A stretch of DNA of 64,000 nucleotides from Arthrobacter mangrovi (GTDB lineage: Bacteria > Actinomycetota > Actinomycetes > Actinomycetales > Micrococcaceae). Both the position numbers and the translations under genes were made by a program. Every line of letters starts with the position of its first letter. Within the stretch, counting starts at the first letter, position 1. Location of the stretch: contig NZ_BRVS01000026.1 in NCBI RefSeq assembly GCF_026011795.1, positions 124,001-188,000 of the forward strand. Direction: 5' to 3'. Shown piece by piece: positions 43,768 through 52,337 of this stretch. The notes below the pieces were generated by a model. That model saw nothing but the letters and a program-made list of their open reading frames with translations. It ran no database searches and was not told where the DNA came from.

Positions 43768-45626
43768 GGGGCCTCTCCTGTTCCTTGCGGTTCCACTGTT
43801 CCGGGCAGCCGGGCGCAGAAAACGGCGCCAGGCCCGCCGTCCCGGCCGGCATCGGCGACCCAGACGTCACCGCCGCGCCGCCGCGCCAGCCGCCGGACCA
43901 GCGGCAGGCCAAAGCCCTGTCCGTGCGCATCGGGCAGGGCCGCCACGGGGTCGCCGCCGTCGGCCAGAGTCTCCGGCGTGCCCTTCGCCGTGGAATACCC
44001 TTCGGCGAAGATACGCTCCGTGGCAGCAACGCCGTCGTCGTTGGCGGCCCTGGCGTCCGTGCTTCCGGCCGGTCCGGCCGCCGTCGCCCCAAGGCCGTCC
44101 CCGGAGTCCGCGACCACCACGTGGAGCGTCCCGCCGCCCGCCGCCAGTTCGTCCATCACCTCGACTTCGGCCCAACGGTCCGGGTTGCTGCCATGGACCG
44201 CGGCGCGCACGGCGTTATCGATCAGGTTTCCCAGGACCGTGGTGACGTCCTGCGGGTCCGTGATGCGTCCGCGGATGAGCGTCTCCGGGCCCACCCGCAG
44301 GGCGACGCCGCGCTCGGCAGCCTCCACGCTCTTGGCTCCGACGAAGGCCTGCAGGTACGGATCCTTCAGCAGCTCGGCCTGCTCCGCCGGATAGCTCAGG
44401 GGCCCGGTCCGCATGATCTCCGCGACGTAGTCCCGGGCCTCGGCATACCGCCCGATTCCGAGCAGGCCGGAGACGGTGTGCAGCCGGTTGGCGAACTCGT
44501 GGCGCTGGGCGCGCAGCGCGGTGGAAAGCGCGCCGACGGCATCCAGCTGCCGGGTCAGCGACTGCACCGTGGTGCGGTCGCGCAGCATGATCACCCAGCC
44601 CAGTTCCGGCGCGCCGGTGCCGGCGACGGCGGTGCCTCCCGGGCGGTAGCCGCGCCTTCCCGGGGTGCGGCTGGGCTGGACCTGGCGCGCGGAAGCGATC
44701 AGCACGCGGGAGCCGACCAGCTGCTCGACCGCCGGGGACTGCGGGTCCGCAGCGGGCAGCAGGGCGGCGAGGAAATCCGGCAGGCCTGCCGCGTCCAGCG
44801 GCCGGCCGACGAACTCGGCGTCGATGGGTATGCCGAGCAGCCGCTTGGCTTAGCGGTTGAAGACCGTGATCCGCCGGTCCTGCGAGACGCCGATGACGCC
44901 CTCGTCCACGCCGCGCAGCACAGCCTCCTGGTCCTGCACGAGCGCCGAAATCTCCTCCGGCTCGAGGCCGAGGGTGAGGCGTTTGAGGCGTCGGCCCAGC
45001 AGCAGCGAGGCCACCGTGCCGAGGGCGAGGGCACCCGCCGCCGTGGCGGCGATGGGCAGCACGTCGCCGGCCAGGCTTTCCAGCACCGCTCCGCTCGAGA
45101 AGCCGACGCTGACTTCGCCGACCACGTTCGTAGAGTCCGGCGCGAAGACGGGCACCTTGGCGCGCGCCGAATGGCCGAGGGTGCCCTGTTCCTGCGCGGT
45201 CACCTCGCGGCCAGCCAGTGCCTCGGTGGGGTCGGTGCTCACGCGCTGGCCGAGCAGGGCAGGATTGGGGTGCGCCAGCCGCAGGCCGGCATCGTCCGTG
45301 ACCACTACGAACAGCGCCCCGGTGCGGCTCCGGACATCCTCGGCCAGGGGCTGCAGCGGGCCCCGCGTGAGGGCCGCGGCGGAAAGCTCCGCGGGCGGGG
45401 CATCCTTCAGGGCCGCGGTGGCCTGCCTGACGTCGCCGGAGGCGGCCACCGACCGTGCCACCGCCAGCGCCTGGCCCTCTGCTTCGGTGCCCAGCCGCTG
45501 GTAGGTGAGCCAGCCCAGCATGAGGGCCGAGAGCAGCACGACCAGCGCCACGACCGCGAGCTGGAGCAGCAGCATCCGCGTGGAGAATCCGATCCGCCAG
45601 CCGCGGCGGCGGTGCTCGGTGGCCAT
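43764..45626 (-). pseudogene. CitA/DcuS-type sensor histidine kinase, interrupted by an in-frame stop
   Basis: One continuous 621-codon frame from ATG 45626 (GGGAGGG upstream) to 43764 is broken only by TAA at 44850-44852, codon 259. Before the stop are a membrane helix (residues 16-38), a periplasmic sensor domain, a second helix (near 190-210) and the start of a PAS domain ending RRITVFNR. After it comes AKRLLGIPIDAEFVGRPLDA, the rest of the same PAS domain, then the histidine motif QRHEFANRLH, N-box GNLIDNAVRAA and G-box GQGFGLPLVRRLA. Changing T to G in the stop would give Glu. It is either a true recent mutation or a sequence error. Confidence 0.85.
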
Positions 45627-45728
45627 GTTCCCTCCCGGCGGCTGACTGGCTGGTAGATCTCGGTGAGCTAAATGAGCAAAACGTGCGCAATAAGAAGTAT
45701 GCACCTCAAGGGAGCTAAACCGCCATCC

Positions 45729-45766
45729 GTGACCGGGGCCACTCTATGGTCTGTATGGCCGGTCAC
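45729..45766. promoter_or_regulatory. Inverted repeat upstream of the CitMHS gene
   Basis: GTGACCGG (45729-45736) and CCGGTCAC (45759-45766) flank 22 bases that themselves begin and end in GGCC. It lies 30 bases before the transporter start in the divergent kinase/transporter region and may be the CitB-type operator. AAAGGAG at 45784-45790 is the ribosome-binding site. Confidence 0.45.
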
Positions 45767-45795
45767 ACCCCGGTCCGTTAGACAAAGGAGTTACT

Positions 45796-47268
45796 GTGCT
45801 GGTCTTCCTGGGATTCGCGATGATCGCGGTCTTCATGGCCCTGATCATGACGAAGAAACTGACACCGGTGCTGGCCCTCATCATCGTGCCCACCGTGTTC
45901 GGCCTCTTCGCCGGCGCCGGCCTCGGCCTGGGGGACATGGTCCTCGAGTCGATGAAGTCGCTGACGTCGACGGCGGCGCTGCTGATGTTCGCCATCATCT
46001 TCTTCGGCCTGATGATCGACGTCGGCCTCTTCGATCCGCTGGTGCGCTTCATCCTGCGCACGCTGGGCAACGACCCGGCAAAGGTGGTGCTCGGCACCGC
46101 GGTGCTGGCCGCCGTCGTTTCCCTCGACGGGGACGGATCCACCACCTTCATCCTGACCACGGCCGCGATGCTGCCGATCTACCTGCGGCTGGGCATGAGC
46201 CCGGTGGTCCTGACCTGTGTCGCCGGCCTGGCCAACGGCACCATGAACATCGTTCCCTGGGGCGGACCGACCGCACGTGCCGCCGCTGCCCTGGACGTGT
46301 CGCCGACCGACGTCTTCGTCCCGATGATCCCGTCCCTGCTGGCCGGCATGGTCATCGTCATGATCTTTGCGTGGACCCTGGGCCTGCATGAACGCAAGCG
46401 CCTCGCGGGCGGCGTCCCGGACGCCAAGGGCAAGCCCAACCTCTGGGAGAACAGCGGCGCAGGCTCGGGCAGCAAGGACAACGGCGGCAGCGGCCGGACC
46501 GGTTCCGGCAGCGGTTCCACTCGTGTCCAGCCCTCCGGCACCCCGGCCGCCGGCGGCTCCGTGGCCCTCCTGGAGGCTCCCGTGGAGGAGCAGGCCGCGG
46601 ACTCGTCGTCGCTGGTCGGCTCTGCCCTCGACCCCAACCGCCCGACCCTGCGCCCGAAGCTGTTCTGGTTCAACCTGGTGCTGACCGTGGCCGTCATGGT
46701 CGTGCTGGTGCTCGACATCATCCCGCTGGCCTACGTCTTCATGATCGGCGCCGCGCTGGCCCTCGTGGTCAACTTCCCGAAGGTCAAGGACCAGGCCGCC
46801 CAACTGGTCGCGCACGGCCAGAGCATCGTCGCCGTCGTCTCCATGGTGATGGCCGCAGGCGTGCTGACCGGCGTGCTGGACGGCACCGGCATGGTGGACG
46901 CCATGGCCACCTGGCTGGTGAACATCATTCCCGAATCGATGGGCCCGTTCATGGCCGTCATCACCGGCCTGCTCAGCATCCCGATGACGTTCTTCATGAG
47001 CAACGACGCGTTCTACTTCGGCGTGCTGCCGGTCCTGAGCGAAACCGCCGCGCACTTCGGCATCGCCCCGGCGGAGATGGCCCGCGCGTCGATCACCGGC
47101 CAGCCGGTGCACATGCAGAGCCCGCTGGTGCCCGCGATCCTGCTGCTGGTCTCGCTGGCCAGCGTGGAGCTCGGCGACCACCACAAGAAGGTCCTCTGGC
47201 GCGCCGCGGTCGTCTCCGTGGTAATGCTCGCGGTGGGCATCCTGCTGGGCGCCATTCCCTGGGGCTGA
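45796..47268 (+). CDS. CitMHS family citrate (metal-citrate/proton) transporter
   Basis: This 490-residue membrane protein of about twelve helices starts at GTG 45796, VLVFLGFAMIAVFMALIMTK. Conserved CitMHS segments include VSLDGDGSTTFILTTAAMLP and NIVPWGGPTARAAAAL, with FFMSNDAFYFGVLPVLSETA in the second half. A glycine/serine-rich cytoplasmic loop of about 80 residues joins the two halves, longer than in CitM of Bacillus. It imports citrate, usually complexed with a divalent metal. It is divergent from the CitA/CitB-type system. Confidence 0.92.
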   Translation: MLVFLGFAMIAVFMALIMTKKLTPVLALIIVPTVFGLFAGAGLGLGDMVLESMKSLTSTAALLMFAIIFFGLMIDVGLFDPLVRFILRTLGNDPAKVVLGTAVLAAVVSLDGDGSTTFILTTAAMLPIYLRLGMSPVVLTCVAGLANGTMNIVPWGGPTARAAAALDVSPTDVFVPMIPSLLAGMVIVMIFAWTLGLHERKRLAGGVPDAKGKPNLWENSGAGSGSKDNGGSGRTGSGSGSTRVQPSGTPAAGGSVALLEAPVEEQAADSSSLVGSALDPNRPTLRPKLFWFNLVLTVAVMVVLVLDIIPLAYVFMIGAALALVVNFPKVKDQAAQLVAHGQSIVAVVSMVMAAGVLTGVLDGTGMVDAMATWLVNIIPESMGPFMAVITGLLSIPMTFFMSNDAFYFGVLPVLSETAAHFGIAPAEMARASITGQPVHMQSPLVPAILLLVSLASVELGDHHKKVLWRAAVVSVVMLAVGILLGAIPWG

Positions 47269-47286
47269 AGCCAGGCAGCGTAAGAC

Positions 47287-47322
47287 GGCACCCGGGCAAG
47301 TCGCGCGACTTGCCCGGGTGCC
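47287..47322. terminator. Bidirectional hairpin terminator
   Basis: A 16-bp perfect stem (GGCACCCGGGCAAGTC at 47287-47302, complement at 47307-47322) with loop GCGC, between the convergent CitMHS and methyltransferase genes. Confidence 0.85.
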
Positions 47323-47355
47323 GTGCCGTTAAGGGCGGGGCGGGGCCCGGGGCGG

Positions 47356-47979
47356 CTAGGGTCCGAGCCGGCGTGCCCGCAGGACGCTGTCCGCCAGCCT
47401 CGCGGTCTGTCCGTCCGGGCCGGTGACCTCCCGTTCCAAGGAGCCCACCGTGTCCAGGTCCCAGCCGGCCTGGTCCAGGCGCAGGCCGGCCGCCACTTCC
47501 GCGGCTGTCGGCAGCGGCTCTTCCGGCTCCGGATGCCGGGACCAGGGCGGAAAGGACTCGTGGCCGACGATGAGCAGCGTGCCGCCGGGCGCGACCGCGG
47601 CGGCCGCGTGCTCGAGGATCCGGTTGCGGGGCAATTCGGTCGGGGAGTGCAGGAACTGCGCCGACACCAGGTCGAATTGACGGTCCGGGGCCCACTCCGC
47701 CAGATCCAGCCGCTGCCACTCGATCCGCCCGGCAACCCCCTCCGCCTCGGCATGGCGGGCGGCCCGTGCCAGGGCCACCTCCGAAACGTCGACCCCGGTC
47801 ACCTGCCAGCCCCTGGCCGCCAGCCAGATCGCGTCGGCGCCCTCGCCGCAGCCCAGATCCACCGCGGTCCCGGGGGTCAGGCCGGATACCTCGCGGACGA
47901 GTGCGCCATTGGGCCGGCCGCTCCAGACCTTGTCCCGCTCGGCGTAGAAGCCGTCCCAGAAGTCCGAGACGCCGCTCAC
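47356..47979 (-). CDS. Class I SAM-dependent methyltransferase
   Basis: This 207-residue enzyme starts VSGVSDFWDGFYAERDKVWS. SAM-binding motif I is AVDLGCGEGADAIWLAARGW and motif II VTGVDVSEVAL. The early FYAERDKVWSGRPN stretch is typical of the small TehB/thiopurine-like group of actinobacteria. GTG 47979 overlaps the stop of the protoglobin gene (GTGA), so the two are coupled. The methyl acceptor is unknown. Confidence 0.87.
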   Translation of the reverse strand: MSGVSDFWDGFYAERDKVWSGRPNGALVREVSGLTPGTAVDLGCGEGADAIWLAARGWQVTGVDVSEVALARAARHAEAEGVAGRIEWQRLDLAEWAPDRQFDLVSAQFLHSPTELPRNRILEHAAAAVAPGGTLLIVGHESFPPWSRHPEPEEPLPTAAEVAAGLRLDQAGWDLDTVGSLEREVTGPDGQTARLADSVLRARRLGP

Positions 47980-48575
47980 CACCGGCCCTCGTTCGCGTAC
48001 GGTCTGGACCACAGCGCCACCTGCAGGACCACGGCCTTCAGCCAGGCTTCCATCATCGCCTCCACCTTCTCCGCCGATTCCTCCCGCTTGGCGAGGAATG
48101 GACGGATCGTCGTCGTTATCGGCACCACCAGGGCGATTAGATGCCGTAGCGGCACCACCCGGGTCGAACCTACCTGGTCCGTCTCGTTCTTGTGCTCCGG
48201 GGTGTGCCGCAACGCGATCTCGTTCTGGTAATCCAGCCACTCCTGATCGTACGGGCGGGTGCAGGTATCCCGGATCCACTGGCCGAACCGGGAGCGAACG
48301 GCCTCGAGGTACTCGGCGATGGGTTCGCCGCCGGGACGCGAAAAATGCGCGACGAGGTGGGGCTGGCCGGCAACGAAGCCGTACCAGGTATCGAGGATCT
48401 TCTCGACCTGGCCGTCCAGCAGTTCTCCGGCCCGCCGCAGCAGGGCCGCATCCTTCTCGCCGAACATCACGCTGGCCTTGAGCTCTTCAAGCTCCGCAAG
48501 GGTGACGGGCGAGTGGCCTGCGGCGCCGTAGGTGTAGCCCGGGATTTCGGAATTTTTGGGGGTTTGGATGGACAT
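47976..48575 (-). CDS. Protoglobin-domain protein
   Basis: This 199-residue protein starts MSIQTPKNSEIPGYTYGAAG. It matches the protoglobin family: GEKDAALLRRAGELLDGQVE, ILDTWYGFVAGQPHLVAHF, then LDYQNEIALRHTPEHKNETD, where the histidines are candidates for the proximal heme ligand. Protoglobins bind O2, NO or CO and may sense or detoxify them. It overlaps a methyltransferase gene by four bases. The partner is unusual and may hint at a shared chemical stress. Confidence 0.85.
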   Translation of the reverse strand: MSIQTPKNSEIPGYTYGAAGHSPVTLAELEELKASVMFGEKDAALLRRAGELLDGQVEKILDTWYGFVAGQPHLVAHFSRPGGEPIAEYLEAVRSRFGQWIRDTCTRPYDQEWLDYQNEIALRHTPEHKNETDQVGSTRVVPLRHLIALVVPITTTIRPFLAKREESAEKVEAMMEAWLKAVVLQVALWSRPYANEGRW

Positions 48576-48700
48576 GGCTGACCTCCGGCTCGTTGAGTGA
48601 GGCCATTAATACTCCGGGCCGCGGCAACCGGCAACGGTGAATCCGGCGGCTTCGGGAGGTAGGTTGGGCGGGAACGGCGGATCTACAGGAGGCGGGCCGG

Positions 48701-49648
48701 ATGAGGATTGCGGTGCTGGACGACTACCAGGATGTGGCCCTGCGGAGCGCGCCGTGGTCGGAACTTGGCGAAGGTTCCGAGGTAGTGCGGTTCACCGGCC
48801 ACCTGGCCGGACCCGATGAACTGGCGGAGCGACTGCGGGATTTCGACGCCGTCGTCGTTATGCGTGAACGCACGCCGATTTCCGCCGAGCTGCTGGACCG
48901 GCTGCCGAACCTGCGCCTGGTCACGACGATGGGGATGGCGAATGCCTCCATCGACCTGGACGCCGCCGCTCGCAACGGCGTGACCGTGTGCGGCACCCGC
49001 CGCGGCACCGCCGCCACCGCCGAACTCGCCTGGGCCTTGGTGATGGCCGTGGCCCGCGACATTCCCGCGAACGACCGCGACGTCCGCGCCGGCCTCTGGC
49101 AGCAGCGCCTCGGCATCGACCTCGAAGGGGCCACCCTCGGGCTGGTCGGGCTCGGCAAGCTCGGAACCAGGATGGCGGAATACGCCCGGGTCTTCGGCAT
49201 GGAAGTCATCGCATGGAGCCCGCACCTGACCCCCGAGCGCGCCGCAGCCGGCGGCGCGGAGCAGGTCAGCAAAGGGGAGCTGTTCCGGCGCAGCGACATC
49301 GCCAGCATCCATCTCCGCCTCTCGGACAGCACCCGGGGCCTCGTCGGCCGGCGGGAGCTGGACCTGCTGGGCGCCGAAGGGCGGCTAGTGAACACCTCCC
49401 GCGGCCCGATCGTGGACGAAGCCGAACTCGTCGCGGCGCTGGGCGAAGGCCGGATCGCTGCGGCGGCCCTGGACGTTTACGACACCGAACCGCTCCCCGC
49501 CGGATCGCCCCTGCGGGACGCACCGAACCTGATCCTCAGTCCGCACATCGGGTTTGTCACGCAGCGGGCCCTTCGGCTCGGCTACACCCAGATGCTCGAA
49601 GACATCCAGGCCTTCCAAGCCGGCCACCCGATCAACGTCCTGGCCTGA
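48701..49648 (+). CDS. D-2-hydroxyacid dehydrogenase family protein
   Basis: This 315-residue NAD(P)-dependent enzyme starts MRIAVLDDYQDVALRSAPWS. The Rossmann motif is GLVGLGKLGTRMAEYARVFG. The catalytic arginine is in VNTSRGPIVDE, the glutamate in YDTEPLP and the histidine in SPHIGFVTQ. AGGAGG lies nine bases before ATG 48701. It is the third member of the family in the window and differs in sequence from the one at 7695. The likely substrate is a 2-oxo or 2-hydroxy acid. Confidence 0.87.
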   Translation: MRIAVLDDYQDVALRSAPWSELGEGSEVVRFTGHLAGPDELAERLRDFDAVVVMRERTPISAELLDRLPNLRLVTTMGMANASIDLDAAARNGVTVCGTRRGTAATAELAWALVMAVARDIPANDRDVRAGLWQQRLGIDLEGATLGLVGLGKLGTRMAEYARVFGMEVIAWSPHLTPERAAAGGAEQVSKGELFRRSDIASIHLRLSDSTRGLVGRRELDLLGAEGRLVNTSRGPIVDEAELVAALGEGRIAAAALDVYDTEPLPAGSPLRDAPNLILSPHIGFVTQRALRLGYTQMLEDIQAFQAGHPINVLA

Positions 49649-49673
49649 CGTCGGGCGGAATGCGGAGACCTGG

Positions 49674-50021
49674 ATGACCAAGGCGATCGACCAGGAGGCG
49701 ATACTCGCAGCCGCTCGGGACATAATGGTCCGCCCCGTTGGCGGAGACACGCTTAACCTCATTTCACTCCGTGTCGTAGACGGGTATCTCGAGGTCGTGT
49801 TCCGCTGGAATGAGCGTCCGGAGCAGTTCGGCTACCGGGTGGAGTTGCCGGATACGACCGACCATCCGTCCTGGACAAAATGGGCGCCGCAGACAGTTGA
49901 GGAATGGGTGGAGTACGCTGTCCGCTTCAGCCTCATCGAAGACATGCAGACGGGCCTGCTCCCATATGGCCGCCGCCGCTTCGACGGTAGCGTGCTGTGG
50001 CTGGAAGGGGCGCCGTCGTGA
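49674..50021 (+). CDS. Small protein of unknown function (115 aa)
   Basis: I do not recognise this 115-residue soluble protein. It begins MTKAIDQEAILAAARDIMVR and has a beta-strand-like middle (LISLRVVDGYLEVVFRW), an aromatic WTKWAPQTVEEWVEYAVRFS helix and a basic end. There is no signal peptide or membrane helix. It starts 25 bases after the dehydrogenase stop and overlaps the next small gene by four bases (GTGA). It could be a stand-alone accessory or an immunity-like protein; I have no evidence for either. Confidence 0.6.
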   Translation: MTKAIDQEAILAAARDIMVRPVGGDTLNLISLRVVDGYLEVVFRWNERPEQFGYRVELPDTTDHPSWTKWAPQTVEEWVEYAVRFSLIEDMQTGLLPYGRRRFDGSVLWLEGAPS

Positions 50022-50182
50022 ATATCAGATCCGAGCTCGCCGGCTTGGGAGCGGCACCGGTGGGCCTCTTTGCAATGCACGTGTGGGAAATGGCGCTGAC
50101 AGCTCCGGAGGGCCACGCAATGATGGAGCTGGGCATTGGCGGTGTCCGCACTTTCAAGCCGAATAAACCAGGGCGTCGATAG
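50018..50182 (+). CDS. Very small protein of unknown function (54 aa)
   Basis: A 54-residue frame starting at GTG 50018, which overlaps the stop of the 115-residue gene. It reads VNIRSELAGLGAAPVGLFAM then HVWEMALTAPEGHAMMELG and ends KPNKPGRR. It has one amphipathic or weakly hydrophobic stretch and no known motif. The coupling to the gene before it supports it being translated. It could also be a remnant of a longer gene. Confidence 0.45.
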   Translation: MNIRSELAGLGAAPVGLFAMHVWEMALTAPEGHAMMELGIGGVRTFKPNKPGRR

Positions 50183-50265
50183 GAGCCATCGCCAGACGTC
50201 CACCGGCAGGCAGCATCGGAAAGTGAGACCCGAGGAGGCATCGGGCGGGCCGGCATGGGTACGAC

Positions 50266-50307
50266 GCCGGGCGCCCGGTTCCGCGGTCGCGGGACCAAGC
50301 GCCCGGC
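50266..50307 (-). terminator. Long hairpin terminator of the hydroxyquinol operon
   Basis: GCCGGGCGC (50266-50274) pairs with GCGCCCGGC (50299-50307), and inside it GGTTCC pairs with GGGACC. It lies 15 bases past the dioxygenase stop. The gap from 50183 to 50322 holds nothing else. Confidence 0.7.
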
Positions 50308-50322
50308 GAGGCATCGAAGCGG

Positions 50323-51249
50323 CTAGGCGTCTTCCGGCGCCAGGACGATGTCGAAGCGGGTGCGGGCCCAGGCTTGGCTGCCGAGGTCGCGGCCGTTCGG
50401 GGTGGGCGTGCCCGGCTTCTGCTGTTCGAAGGTCTTGATGAGCGAGTCCTTGACGCCGAAGACGCTGTCTCCGATGCCGATCTGCGGGTCCCCGTCGACG
50501 AAGATGTGGGTGACGAGGGTGCGCAGGTTTTCGGCGGTGACCATGAAATGCAGGTGGCTGGCGCGGACGGGCGAGCGGCCCGTGGCTTCGAGCATTTTCC
50601 CGACGGGCCCATCATGGGGTATCGGATACGGGGTCGGGGTCAGCCCCCAGAAGGAGTACTCGCCGCGCTCGTTGGTGTAGAGGTGGGCGCGGCCGGCGAC
50701 GCGGCCGTCCGTGTACTGCACATCGTAGAAGCCCTCGTCGTCAGCTTCCCACACCTCGATCCGAGCGTTCGGGACGGGGTTGCCGTCCGTGTCGGTGACA
50801 GTGCCCTCGACCCAGCAGGGCTGGCCGTGGGCGCCGCCGGCGATGTCCCCGCCGTGCGGGATTTCCGGGGCGTCCTCGGTGAAGAACGGGCCGAAGACGG
50901 TGGCCTCGGTGGCGGCGGCGCTGCCGGTATAGGTCGGGTTGTTCACGGCGATGGTCTGCATGGAGGCGCCGAGGACGTCGGAGAGCAGGATGAATTCCTG
51001 GCGCTTGTCGTCGGTGATGTGGCCGGCGGCGGTGAGGAATTCGATGGCCCTGTTCCATTCGTCCTCGGTGAGCCGGACCTCGCGGATGAAGGCGTGCAGG
51101 TGCCGGGTCAGGGACTGCATGACCTGCTTGAGCCGGGGGTCCGCGGTGTTGTCGAAGGACGCGACGACGGTGTCGACCAGGTCCTGCTCGACCTGCTGCT
51201 GTTCGGGACTGATGCTGTGGCCGGCGGTGCCGGTATCGGTGGTGGTCAT
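50323..51249 (-). CDS. Hydroxyquinol 1,2-dioxygenase
   Basis: This 308-residue intradiol ring-cleaving enzyme opens hydroxyquinol (1,2,4-trihydroxybenzene) to maleylacetate. The helical dimerisation domain (residues 15-115) contains [20 protein letters not shown]. The catalytic domain has the iron-binding tyrosines in [10 protein letters not shown] and [10 protein letters not shown], and histidines in ASHLHFMV. Its size and N-terminal domain fit hydroxyquinol rather than protocatechuate enzymes. Maleylacetate reductase next to it supports the call. ATG 51249 is chosen; the longer frame is a shadow of the reductase gene. Confidence 0.9.
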   Translation of the reverse strand: MTTTDTGTAGHSISPEQQQVEQDLVDTVVASFDNTADPRLKQVMQSLTRHLHAFIREVRLTEDEWNRAIEFLTAAGHITDDKRQEFILLSDVLGASMQTIAVNNPTYTGSAAATEATVFGPFFTEDAPEIPHGGDIAGGAHGQPCWVEGTVTDTDGNPVPNARIEVWEADDEGFYDVQYTDGRVAGRAHLYTNERGEYSFWGLTPTPYPIPHDGPVGKMLEATGRSPVRASHLHFMVTAENLRTLVTHIFVDGDPQIGIGDSVFGVKDSLIKTFEQQKPGTPTPNGRDLGSQAWARTRFDIVLAPEDA

Positions 51250-51260
51250 GGCTGCCTGCC

Positions 51261-52337
51261 TTAGAGGTCGGTGAGGGTCTTCGGGTCGTCGCCGGCGGTC
51301 GCCGCGCGCAGGAGGGCTGCGAGGTTCTCCTTGGTGCCCGGGCGCGGGTTGGAGGCCGGGATGACCGGCAGGATCAGGTCCACGGCTTCGGCGATGTTCT
51401 CCTCGGCGAAGCCGTAGTCCTTCAGCGCCTTGGGCGCGTCCAGCTGTTCGCGGAGCCGGTTCAGTCCGTCGACCGCGTCGGTGGTGCCGAACGCGGCGGC
51501 GATCCGCTCGGCTGCGTCCGGGGCGGCCGGGGCGTTGAACGCGAGCACGTAGGGCAGGACTGTGGCGTGGGTCTGGGCGTGGGGCATGTTCCAGGTTCCG
51601 CCGAGGACATGGCAGATCTTGTGGTGCATGCCGGAGCCGGCGGAGGCGAACGCAACGGCGGAGAGGTAGGCCCCGTAGAGCGCCTGTTCCCGGCCCTGCA
51701 ACCCTTGGGGGTCCTGCACGATGCCCGGCAGGCCCTGGTTGAGGGCGCGGATGCCCTCGGCGGCGAGGGCCTGGTTGATCGGGTCCACGCGCGGCCCCCA
51801 CATGGAGTCGATGCAGTGCGCCATCCCGTTCAGGCCGGACGCGACGGACAGTTCGACGGGCAGGGACAGGGTCAAGCTGGCGTCGTAGATGACGGTGGCC
51901 GGCAGGACCTTGTCGTCGACGCCGGTGGTCTTGCGCGCCGCTTCGGTCAGGCCCCAGACATTCGTGGCCTCGGACCCGGCGTACGTGGTCGGCACCGCGA
52001 CGATGGGCAGGCCCGTGGTGAGGGCGATGGCCTTGGCCAGCCCGGTGGTCGAGCCGCCGCCCACGCACACCAGCAGGTCGATTCCGTGTTCCGCGGCGGC
52101 GGTCCGGGCCTTTTCGGCCTTCTCGATCGGCACGTGCGGCGCCACGTCGTCGTAATTCAACGCCGCTTCGATGCCGGCCGTGACCTGGCCGGCGATGGCA
52201 GCCTCGGACTCCGAGGCGATCACCATCACCCGCTGCGCACCGAACCGCCGCACCTCGGCAGCCAGGTTGTCCGCGGCTTTCCCGGTGCCGAAAAGCACCC
52301 GCTGCCCCAGCGTTACGTGTTCAAAGGTCAGGCTCAT
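51261..52337 (-). CDS. Maleylacetate reductase
   Basis: This 358-residue enzyme of the iron-alcohol dehydrogenase fold reduces maleylacetate to 3-oxoadipate with NAD(P)H. The nucleotide-binding segment is [33 protein letters not shown] follows. The histidine region is [20 protein letters not shown], then [13 protein letters not shown]. Its start overlaps the stop of the monooxygenase gene (ATGA) and 11 bases separate it from the dioxygenase, so the three form one operon. Confidence 0.92.
   Translation of the reverse strand: MSLTFEHVTLGQRVLFGTGKAADNLAAEVRRFGAQRVMVIASESEAAIAGQVTAGIEAALNYDDVAPHVPIEKAEKARTAAAEHGIDLLVCVGGGSTTGLAKAIALTTGLPIVAVPTTYAGSEATNVWGLTEAARKTTGVDDKVLPATVIYDASLTLSLPVELSVASGLNGMAHCIDSMWGPRVDPINQALAAEGIRALNQGLPGIVQDPQGLQGREQALYGAYLSAVAFASAGSGMHHKICHVLGGTWNMPHAQTHATVLPYVLAFNAPAAPDAAERIAAAFGTTDAVDGLNRLREQLDAPKALKDYGFAEENIAEAVDLILPVIPASNPRPGTKENLAALLRAATAGDDPKTLTDL

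Noticed and set aside
45778-47184. A 468-codon frame on the minus strand
   Set aside because: It is antisense to the CitMHS transporter; rich in His/Asp/Gln repeats that mirror transmembrane codons.
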